Shown piece by piece: positions 1-4,712 of a DNA stretch of 6,404 bases. The translations under genes were made by a program, and so were the position numbers. Origin of the DNA: Pseudomonadota bacterium. GTDB lineage: Bacteria; Pseudomonadota; Alphaproteobacteria; RF32; CAG-239. Position 1 is the first letter of the stretch, and every line of letters begins with the position of its first letter. The notes beneath the pieces are model-generated. The model ran no database searches. It was not told the DNA's origin and was given only the letters and a program-made list of their open reading frames with translations. The DNA lies in the NCBI GenBank assembly GCA_021617435.1, contig JAJWCP010000081.1, forward strand, positions 1 to 6,404, written 5' to 3'.

Positions 1-5
1 GTTAC

Positions 6-96
6 GGTGAGATGGCAGAGTGGTCTAATGCGATTGACTCGAAATCAATTGTACTCGTTTCGGGTACCTAGGGTTCAAATCCCTATCTCACCGCCA
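6..96 (+). tRNA. tRNA-Ser, anticodon CGA, CCA encoded
   Basis: This is a class II tRNA that folds completely by eye. The 7-bp acceptor stem pairs 6-12 with 86-92, with discriminator G93 and an encoded CCA at 94-96. The anticodon stem is 33-37/45-49, and loop CTCGAAA puts anticodon CGA at 40-42, which reads UCG. A long variable arm (51-57 with 61-67, loop TTT) is the serine-type hallmark. The T arm is 69-73/81-85 with loop TTCAAAT. Only five bases precede the gene, so its promoter lies outside the window. It is followed at once by a strong hairpin terminator. Its 3' third is duplicated downstream at 339-373, suggesting that the gene has served as an integration site. Confidence 0.97.
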
Positions 97-110
97 ATTA
101 CAAAAGACGC
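76..110 (+). repeat. 35-bp direct repeat, copy 1 (att-like, inside tRNA-Ser)
   Basis: This copy runs from the T loop of tRNA-Ser through the CCA into the left arm of the terminator. It is identical base for base to 339-373, 263 bp away; the next base differs (C111 versus T374). A tRNA 3' end duplicated from the T loop onward is what tyrosine-recombinase integration into a tRNA gene leaves behind. The repeat is seen directly; the attachment-site reading is inference. Confidence 0.75.
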
Positions 111-135
111 CCCTTGCGGGCGTTTTTTGTAATTG
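95..135 (+). terminator. Rho-independent terminator of tRNA-Ser
   Basis: A near-perfect hairpin of about 18 bp starts at the tRNA CCA. Bases 95-112 pair with 118-135 around a CTTGC-type loop, and the only non-Watson-Crick pair is G106-T124. The G+C-rich top (CGCCC/GGGCG) is followed by six Ts (123-128), as expected for intrinsic termination. The outer A/T pairs make the hairpin nearly symmetric, so it could also work from the other strand. Its left arm is inside the 35-bp repeat and its right arm is outside it. Confidence 0.85.
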
Positions 136-157
136 ATGAGGTGAGTAAGATGAGAAG

Positions 158-180
158 CCTAGGTACCTTGGTACTCTAGG
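158..180. repeat. Imperfect palindrome echoing the tRNA-Ser variable/T arm
   Basis: CCTAGGTACC (158-167) and GGTACTCTAGG (170-180) form an inverted repeat with a TT loop and one bulged base (T175). The left arm is the exact reverse complement of tRNA-Ser positions 63-72. The right arm repeats tRNA positions 63-72 with one inserted T. It could be a rearranged tRNA fragment or an arm-type recombinase site; neither is proven. No coding signal overlaps it. Confidence 0.4.
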
Positions 181-190
181 GCTGAAGGAT

Positions 191-217
191 AAAAAACAAT
201 CCGGTGGATTGTTTTTT
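191..217. terminator. Perfect 12-bp hairpin with A and T tracts, terminator-like
   Basis: Bases 191-202 pair perfectly with 206-217 around a GGT loop. Six As on one side and six Ts on the other give a U-tailed hairpin when transcribed from either strand. The heptamer CTGAAGG occurs just outside both ends (182-188 and 220-226), so the hairpin looks like a unit bounded by short direct repeats. It lies between the two copies of the tRNA-derived repeat, with no gene beside it that needs it. Confidence 0.5.
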
Positions 218-338
218 GCCTGAAGGCGACAAATTTGTTAGTTTTGTAAGCCGGCGGCAGCAGGCGCAACAAAAGTTACAAATTGGAGTGACCGCAGCGC
301 AGTTAGCGAAAGCGGAGCGCTTGAGCTTACCAGCAAGA

Positions 339-373
339 CAAATCCCTATCTCACCGCCAATTACAAAAGACGC
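339..373 (+). repeat. 35-bp direct repeat, copy 2 (orphan tRNA-Ser 3' end)
   Basis: This is an exact second copy of the tRNA-Ser T loop, 3' acceptor strand, discriminator, CCA and start of the terminator. Nothing upstream could pair with it to make a complete tRNA, so it is an orphan tail and not a second gene. The flank just before it (ending GCAAGA) is unrelated to the tRNA. With copy 1 it brackets a 263-bp period, consistent with an attL/attR pair or a local duplication. Confidence 0.75.
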
Positions 374-393
374 TTTGCTCAAGCGTCTTTTTT
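364..393 (+). terminator. Rho-independent terminator after the orphan tRNA tail
   Basis: The stem pairs 365-375 with 381-391 (GACGCTT/AAGCGTC core, A/T pairs below) around loop TGCTC, and the T run extends to 393. The left arm begins inside the 35-bp repeat, but loop and right arm differ from the first terminator while pairing is kept. Either this or the terminator at 95-135 is probably the ancestral tRNA-Ser terminator. Confidence 0.75.
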
Positions 394-680
394 CGTATCT
401 GGCGTAAATGCAAGCTTTGCGGGCGGTTGACATCGCCGAAATGACTATGGTAAGCTTATTTTAAATTAAAAATCGCAAAATTTCCGGCAGTTACATACAA
501 TGCCGATTTTAGAAGAGTCACTTTGTGAGAGGAAATAAAAAATAGATGATGCCAAAAAACATATATTTTAAAAAATGTTGAGAGATTTTACATTCATATT
601 ATAAAAATATTTGAAGATTAGCTGATGTAAAGCATGTTTTGTATCAAACATTCAAATTGGATTAAACACTCAATTTATAT
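394..680. other. AT-rich spacer without a recognisable gene
   Basis: No open frame here has a ribosome-binding site or a protein-like composition; the longest ATG frames are about a dozen codons. A perfect TTGACA lies at 427-432 but lacks a good -10 box at normal spacing (the best is TAAGCT, 451-456). A weak 6-bp hairpin (634-639 with 646-651, ATGTTT/AAACAT) has no T run. Together with 97-393, this completes a gene-free stretch of about 600 bases between the two tRNAs. A small RNA cannot be excluded, but I see no positive evidence for one. Confidence 0.5.
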
Positions 681-704
681 AAAACGCCATTTCTGACGAT
701 TTTT
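681..704 (-). terminator. Weak terminator of tRNA-Gln
   Basis: On the minus strand, just after the tRNA-Gln CCA, CGTC and GGCG pair (one G-T pair) around loop AGAAAT. AAAA and TTTT extend the stem across one mismatch, and the T run continues as TTTTATAT. The G+C core is only 4 bp, so the call is tentative; position and orientation support it. Confidence 0.45.
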
Positions 705-710
705 GAACTG

Positions 711-784
711 TGGCTGCTTCACCTGGATTCGAACCAAGATTAACGGAGTCAGAGTCCGCTGTCCTACCATTAGACGATGAAGCA
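711..784 (-). tRNA. tRNA-Gln, anticodon CTG, CCA encoded
   Basis: Read on the minus strand, this 74-nt gene folds fully. The acceptor stem TGCTTCA/TGAAGCA (784-778 with 721-715) begins with U1-A72, the weak first pair typical of bacterial glutamine tRNAs. Discriminator G is followed by an encoded CCA (713-711). The D arm is GTCT/GGAC. The anticodon stem GCGGA/TCCGT holds loop CTCTGAC, giving CTG at 752-750, which reads CAG. The T arm is CTTGG/CCAGG with loop TTCGAAT. It is transcribed away from the protein gene at 912 and has its own promoter at 833-805. Confidence 0.97.
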
Positions 785-804
785 ATAATCCTTTCGTAAT
801 CGTG

Positions 805-833
805 TTAATACGACTTTTTATTGCATAAGTCAA
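805..833 (-). promoter_or_regulatory. Sigma70-type promoter for tRNA-Gln
   Basis: On the minus strand, TTGACT (833-828) is separated by exactly 17 bases from TATTAA (810-805). That places the start of transcription near 798, about 14 bases before the mature tRNA 5' end. It is back to back with the promoter at 841-869. Confidence 0.6.
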
Positions 834-840
834 ATATTTT

Positions 841-869
841 TTAACATATTTCGCTTTAAAAATTATATT
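841..869 (+). promoter_or_regulatory. Sigma70-type promoter for the 122-aa protein gene
   Basis: TTAACA (841-846) and TATATT (864-869) each match the consensus at five of six positions and are 17 bases apart. The predicted start near 876 gives a leader of about 36 bases before the ATG at 912. Only seven bases separate its -35 box from that of the divergent tRNA-Gln promoter. The region is AT-rich, which raises the chance of spurious matches. Confidence 0.55.
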
Positions 870-911
870 ATATATATTCAACCAGGCAAATAATCCGCAA
901 CGGAGACATTT

Positions 912-1280
912 ATGTTTAAAATTACCAACGAAAAAATCATTGCTTTTTTTAAGCTTCTCTGGAAAAAGCGACCCAAAACAACTGAAATATCACCCTTGAA
1001 AGCCGCCAGAATTCAAAAACAAAACTACATAAATTCAAACCGCAAGCTTGAAAATATATGCACTCCTCCATACTTAACCATTGCCGCCCAACTTGCCGAC
1101 AAACAGCAAGCTGTATTTGAAGCCGCCGTTACATATTTATGCACCATCGCGCAAAATGAACCCAAATATCAAAAGCCCATTATCGGTCTTTTGGGCGCTT
1201 ATATGACTAATCAAAAATCTAAAACCGACAGAATTGCCTTTATTGAAAATATGCTCGCACAACATAAATGGTCGGTTTGA
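912..1280 (+). CDS. Hypothetical protein, 122 aa, family not recognised
   Basis: I do not recognise this protein. The ATG at 912 is preceded by GGAGA (902-906) at good spacing and by a near-consensus promoter, so it is probably a real gene. The N-terminus (residues 1-35) is short, basic and partly hydrophobic (IIAFFKLLWKKRPK), more like a membrane-touching or nucleic-acid-facing helix than a cleavable signal peptide. From residue about 52 the chain reads as two or three amphipathic helices (for example LTIAAQLADKQQAVFEAAVTYL, residues about 55-76, and a C-terminal helix ending at W120). It has one Trp near each end and no enzyme motif. It may be lineage-specific. It is monocistronic, faces the end of pntB, and a possible terminator follows. 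Confidence 0.7.
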   Translation: MFKITNEKIIAFFKLLWKKRPKTTEISPLKAARIQKQNYINSNRKLENICTPPYLTIAAQLADKQQAVFEAAVTYLCTIAQNEPKYQKPIIGLLGAYMTNQKSKTDRIAFIENMLAQHKWSV

Positions 1281-1287
1281 CTGATAC

Positions 1288-1310
1288 AATTTGCCTCGTT
1301 GCAATTTTTT
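1288..1310 (+). terminator. Possible terminator after the 122-aa gene
   Basis: AATTTGC (1288-1294) pairs with GCAATTT (1301-1307) across one T-T mismatch around a 6-base loop, and six Ts end at 1310. The stem is A/T-rich and weak, but its position 8 bases past the stop codon and the T run support a plus-strand terminator. Read from pntB on the other strand it has no U tail. Confidence 0.45.
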
Positions 1311-1332
1311 GAGTAAGCATAAAACTTTATAA

Positions 1333-2691
1333 TCAGTTTTGCTCCAACGCTCTTACAATATCTTCCGACACCTTTTTAGCATCGCCGTAAAGCATTATTG
1401 TGTTATCGGCATAAAACAGCGGATTATCAACCCCCGAATACCCCGCGCCTAAAGAACGCTTTACAAAAAACACCGTCTTAGCTTTTTCCACCTCAAGCAC
1501 CGGCATTCCGTATATCGGTAGCGCCCTATCTGTTCTTGCCGCCGGATTGGTAATATCATTAGCCCCGATAACATACGCGGCATCAGCAGTCGCAAGCTCA
1601 TGATTAGCCTCATCAAGTTCCAACACATCATCATAAGGCACGTTAGCCTCCGCGAGCAGCACATTCATGTGCCCCGGCATGCGCCCCGCTACCGGATGCA
1701 CGGCAAATTTTACATTCACCTTAAACCGCGTTTTCAAAATATTCGCCATTGTCTGCAACGCATGCTGCGCCTGCGCCGCCGCCATGCCATACCCCGGAAT
1801 AATTATAACTTTACTTGCATTTTCAAGCACAAACGCCGCATCTTCATAATTACCGACATGTACGCTTTTGCGTTCCGTTAGCGTCTGTGTTTTATCCACG
1901 GTCGTTTTACGGCCAAACACCATGGCAAATAATGAACGATTAATTACTTTAGTCATAACAAACGCCAAAATAGTGCCGCTTGCCCCGATTAATGCACCGG
2001 TGATAATCAGCCCGACATTCGCAAGCGAGAACCCAATACCGGCAGCCGCCCAACCTGAACACGCGTTCAGTACTGAAATAATTATCGGCATATCCGCCCC
2101 GCCGACCGGCAGCGTCATCAAAGCGCCAAGCAACATTGCCGTCAGCGCCAACAAATAAGCCGATGTTACGCTGCCGCTTAGTGCATACTTCGCCCATAAC
2201 GCCGTCAATAAAAACAACAAAACGACATTAAGCGCATTTTGTAGCGAAAACGCTCCAAAATCAGAGCGCAGAACCCCGTGCAATTTTGCAAATGCAATTA
2301 CCGAACCGGAAAAAGTGATACTGCCGATAACAATTCCGACCGAAACCTGAAACGGATACAAAGTTCCGTTCCAAACTTCCGCAAGCCCGATTAATGCCGA
2401 CGCCAATCCGCCCAAACCGTTAAAAGCCGCTATCATCTGCGGCAGAGCGGTAATTTTAACTTTTAATCCGCTGATCACACCGATAACGCCGCCGGCAAAC
2501 ATTGCTGAAAGTATCCAAATCAAATTATGCTCCGGCAAAACTCCAAGCGTTGCCGTAACCGCAATTGCCATACCGGCAATACCGAGCCGATTTCCGAATC
2601 TGGCCGTTTGCGGCGAAGCCAATCCGCGAATAGCGGCAATAAATAAACAACCGGCAAGCAAATAAACCAAAAGCAACCACTCATTTCGCAT
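1333..2691 (-). CDS. pntB: NAD(P) transhydrogenase subunit beta (PntB)
   Basis: This is the beta subunit of the proton-translocating transhydrogenase. It combines most of the membrane proton channel (dII) with the NADP(H)-binding domain (dIII). Its 452 aa are close to the usual 460-480. Residues 1 to about 260 form repeated hydrophobic helices with the conserved GGADMP (197-202), where D200 matches the E. coli dII aspartate, and LNACSGWAAAG (208-218). A polar linker follows. dIII (about 290-452) shows PGYGMAAAQAQ (299-309), HPVAGRMPGHMNVLLAEA (332-349), GANDITNPAA (377-386) and KRSLGAGYSGVDNPLFY (411-427), all NADP-site signatures. N91 replaces E. coli His91. The start at 2691 overlaps the end of pntAB by 11 bp, and AAGGA (2704-2700) sits 8 bases upstream. 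It is the last gene of the operon. Confidence 0.96.
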   Translation of the reverse strand: MRNEWLLLVYLLAGCLFIAAIRGLASPQTARFGNRLGIAGMAIAVTATLGVLPEHNLIWILSAMFAGGVIGVISGLKVKITALPQMIAAFNGLGGLASALIGLAEVWNGTLYPFQVSVGIVIGSITFSGSVIAFAKLHGVLRSDFGAFSLQNALNVVLLFLLTALWAKYALSGSVTSAYLLALTAMLLGALMTLPVGGADMPIIISVLNACSGWAAAGIGFSLANVGLIITGALIGASGTILAFVMTKVINRSLFAMVFGRKTTVDKTQTLTERKSVHVGNYEDAAFVLENASKVIIIPGYGMAAAQAQHALQTMANILKTRFKVNVKFAVHPVAGRMPGHMNVLLAEANVPYDDVLELDEANHELATADAAYVIGANDITNPAARTDRALPIYGMPVLEVEKAKTVFFVKRSLGAGYSGVDNPLFYADNTIMLYGDAKKVSEDIVRALEQN

Positions 2692-2974
2692 TGTTCTTGT
2701 CCTTTTTCTTAAACATTGCCAACATACGCGCCGAAACGGTAAACCCGCCGAAAATATTCAGCGAGGCTAAAAACACCGCGGCTATACTTAAAATTTCCGC
2801 TATTGTCGCACGGGCATAAGCGGCGGTAATTAAAGCACCGATTATCACCACCCCCGAAATAGCATTTGAAACGCTCATTAAAGGCGAATGCAACGCCGGA
2901 GTAACCCCCCATACCACATAGTAACCCACAAAACACGCCAATACAAAAACTGCAATCAATAACACCAAAATCAT
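2681..2974 (-). CDS. pntAB: NAD(P) transhydrogenase alpha subunit, membrane part (PntAB)
   Basis: This is the small membrane subunit that supplies the alpha-chain helices of the dII proton channel. In E. coli it is the C-terminal part of a single PntA; here it is a separate 97-aa protein, as in Rhodospirillum rubrum. Three membrane helices are visible (about 2-22, 38-56 and 60-80). The conserved block TPALHSPLMSVSNAISG (25-41) and the closing NIFGGFTVSARMLAMFKKK (residues about 73-91) are family signatures. H29 in the LHSPLM motif is a candidate proton-path residue, of interest because PntB lacks its usual His91. The ATG shares the sequence ATGA with the pntAA stop, and GGAGA lies 8 bases upstream. 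The subunit should assemble with PntAA and PntB in the inner membrane. Confidence 0.95.
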   Translation of the reverse strand: MILVLLIAVFVLACFVGYYVVWGVTPALHSPLMSVSNAISGVVIIGALITAAYARATIAEILSIAAVFLASLNIFGGFTVSARMLAMFKKKDKNNAK

Positions 2975-4053
2975 TTGTCGTTCTCCTTATCGCGATATCC
3001 GCAAAGCGCAATTGCCGATAACAATTCATCATCAGGCGTCAAGTTAAAATTTTTTCCGCCGTACATTTCAAGCAAACTAAGCATATTGCGCGCAAACAGC
3101 TTGCTTGCCGTATCCGGAACCAAGGTCGCCAAATTGCGGTTGCTGATAATTAAAATATCGTCACGCAAATTTTCCGCCTCTACATTACCGTCAGCCATAT
3201 CAACAATCACCGCATGCGGCGGCATAACCGAAACCATAACCGCGCTGATTAATTCCGGCGCCTTTCCATCAGCGCTTAACGCAGTGGTAATTAAAATATC
3301 CGTTTGCTTTAATTGTTCAGTGATAATTAATTTTTGTTTGGCTAAATATTGCGCCGAAACTTCAGCCGCATATCCGGTACGGTTTTCAAAATCGGCGCTG
3401 TCATCAACCGATAAAAATCTGCCGCCCAACGATTCCACCTGTTCCCGCGCCGCCGCTCGCACATCGGAAGCGTAAACAACCGCTCCCATGCGCTTTAAGG
3501 TGGCGATTGCCTGTAAACCGGCAACCCCGGCGCCAAGTACCAACGCTTTGGCAGGAACTACCGTGCCCGCCGCCGTCATCATCAGCGGAACAGCCCTGTT
3601 TAACAAGTTCATACCGAGCATTGCCGCTTTATATCCGCCGATATTGCTTTGCGATGTTAAAATATCCGCCGACTGTGCCCGTGAAATACGCGGCATACGC
3701 TCTAAAGCCAATGCCACCACACCGGTTTTAGCTAATTTTTCCGCCCGTTGCGGATATTTAAAACTTTCAAAATCGGCAATTAAAATCTGTTTTGCTCGCA
3801 GAAGGCTGTATTCTTGCTCGTCAACACCCCATACCGATAAAATAATATCGGCATTATCAAAAATATGTTGCCGATTGATAATAATATCCGCTCCAGCGGC
3901 TGAATATAACTTATCCTCAAAACCGGCGGCAACTCCGGCTCTGGTTTCAACCATAACATCAAAGCCCCAACCGGCATATTTCATCACGGTTTCAGGCACT
4001 GCCGCCACTCTGGTCTCGCCGCCTCTTATTTCTTTCAGCACTCCGATTTTCAT
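2971..4053 (-). CDS. pntAA: NAD(P) transhydrogenase alpha subunit, NAD-binding part (PntAA)
   Basis: This is the soluble NAD(H)-binding domain (dI) of the transhydrogenase, which exchanges hydride with NADP(H) on PntB at the cytoplasmic face. At 360 aa it is a little shorter than the roughly 380 of R. rubrum. It opens with the alanine dehydrogenase/PNT N-terminal fold (MKIGVLKEIRGGETRVAAVP). The RQD loop PRISRAQSADILTSQSN (121-137) supplies R122, Q127 and D130, with T133 where R. rubrum has Ser138. The Rossmann motif GAGVAGLQA is at 174-182, with an acidic residue D197 in ASDVRA, then EQVESLGG (204-211). The segment after VDMA (284-287) is shortened and lacks the usual GGNC. AAGGAAA (4064-4058) fixes the start. 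It is the first gene of the pnt operon, overlapping pntAB by 4 bp. Confidence 0.95.
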   Translation of the reverse strand: MKIGVLKEIRGGETRVAAVPETVMKYAGWGFDVMVETRAGVAAGFEDKLYSAAGADIIINRQHIFDNADIILSVWGVDEQEYSLLRAKQILIADFESFKYPQRAEKLAKTGVVALALERMPRISRAQSADILTSQSNIGGYKAAMLGMNLLNRAVPLMMTAAGTVVPAKALVLGAGVAGLQAIATLKRMGAVVYASDVRAAAREQVESLGGRFLSVDDSADFENRTGYAAEVSAQYLAKQKLIITEQLKQTDILITTALSADGKAPELISAVMVSVMPPHAVIVDMADGNVEAENLRDDILIISNRNLATLVPDTASKLFARNMLSLLEMYGGKNFNLTPDDELLSAIALCGYRDKENDK

Positions 4054-4072
4054 TGCGTTTCCTTAAAAAAAC

Positions 4073-4099
4073 TTCCATTATGATTTATTTTAATATAAT
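4073..4099 (+). promoter_or_regulatory. Candidate promoter of the CHR/kinase operon
   Basis: A perfect TATAAT (4094-4099) sits 35 bases before the first CHR-gene ATG. The upstream -35 is poor (around TTCCAT, 4073-4078, at a short spacing of 15). The better-looking TTGACC at 4113-4118 is too close to the start codon to serve. The -10 overlaps the divergent pnt candidate on the opposite strand, so the two operons may compete for polymerase. Confidence 0.4.
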
Positions 4100-4119
4100 A
4101 TCGCTTTTGAACTTGACCA
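4092..4119 (-). promoter_or_regulatory. Candidate promoter of the pnt operon
   Basis: On the minus strand, TGGTCA (4119-4114, four of six matches) stands 16 bases from TATATT (4097-4092, five of six). This would start transcription near 4085, about 30 bases before the pntAA ATG. It lies in the only spacer upstream of the operon, so a promoter must be here or overlap the chr genes, but the exact boxes are uncertain in such AT-rich DNA. Confidence 0.4.
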
Positions 4120-4133
4120 GCGGATAAACAATA

Positions 4134-4712
4134 ATGAAAAAATATATTGAACTTTTTACATCGTTTTTCAAAACCGGATTATTCACTTTCGGCGGCGGAT
4201 ACGCCATGCTGCCGTTATTAAAAGCCGAAGTATGCGAAAAGCGCAAATGGATTTCGGAAGACGAGTTGCTTGACTATTTTTCCATCGGACAATGCACTCC
4301 CGGAATTATTGCCATTAATGTTTCAACTTTTTGCGGCTATAAATTAAATGGAGTTAAAGGCGCAATTGTAGCCACCGCCGCTATGGTGCTCCCGTCGCTG
4401 ATTATCATTACCTTAATTGCCGCCGTGTTAAACCGCTATATGCAGCTCCCGATTATCGCCAACGCCTTTGCCGGAATCAGATTAGGCGTAACCGCGCTTT
4501 TGCTTAACTTAATTTTTGACACCGGACGCAAAATTTTTAATGAAAGCAATCACCGCCGCCTACACGCCTTTATTTTTGCCGCCGCGCTTGTTTTGCTGCT
4601 ATTCGGCGGAGTTTCGGCGGTATTTATCGTTATTATGGCAGTTTGCCTCGGCTTTTTACCTGATTTTATTTCCGCCAAGTTCAAAAACATTTTCCGCGGA
4701 GAAAACAAATGA
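4134..4712 (+). CDS. Short CHR-family (chromate transporter-like) protein, first half
   Basis: This 192-aa inner-membrane protein carries one CHR domain (chromate ion transporter family). The domain signatures are FFKTGLFTFGGGYAMLPLL (11-29), KWISEDELLDYFSIGQCTPG (38-57) and INVSTFCGYKLNG (61-73). Four to five hydrophobic segments follow, with a GIRLGV motif (114-119). Full-length ChrA has two such domains fused; here they are separate genes in tandem, the arrangement of short-chain CHR pairs that probably act as heterodimers. Known pairs export chromate in some bacteria, but the true substrate of most is unknown, and no chromate regulator or reductase is visible here. The ribosome-binding site is weak (GGA, 4122-4124). 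The gene overlaps its partner by 4 bp. Confidence 0.9.
   Translation: MKKYIELFTSFFKTGLFTFGGGYAMLPLLKAEVCEKRKWISEDELLDYFSIGQCTPGIIAINVSTFCGYKLNGVKGAIVATAAMVLPSLIIITLIAAVLNRYMQLPIIANAFAGIRLGVTALLLNLIFDTGRKIFNESNHRRLHAFIFAAALVLLLFGGVSAVFIVIMAVCLGFLPDFISAKFKNIFRGENK

Noticed and set aside
204..407. Plus-strand open frame of 67 codons between the repeat copies
   Set aside because: It starts inside a hairpin loop and reads through the duplicated tRNA tail and a terminator. It has no ribosome-binding site, so it is an accidental frame in structured non-coding DNA.
176..433. Minus-strand open frame of 85 codons over the same segment
   Set aside because: It also crosses two hairpins and the tRNA-derived repeat. 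The Cys-rich stretch reflects GCAGC/GCGC-type sequence, and there is no start signal.
485..576. Tiny ATG frames (about 11-12 codons) as leader peptides
   Set aside because: They have no ribosome-binding site at proper spacing and no downstream gene to control.
675..881. Minus-strand open frame of 68 codons across tRNA-Gln
   Set aside because: It spans the whole tRNA-Gln gene and its promoter, so coding function is implausible.
2975..4066. Long plus-strand open frames (2975-3475, 3488-4066) opposite pntAA
   Set aside because: They are antisense to a well-conserved gene and arise from its codon bias. Their translations are low-complexity Ser/Ala-rich with no family resemblance.
4107..4118. 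TTGAAC/TTGACC as -35 box for the CHR operon
   Set aside because: A matching -10 would fall inside the first codons of the gene, so it could serve only a leaderless or internal transcript.
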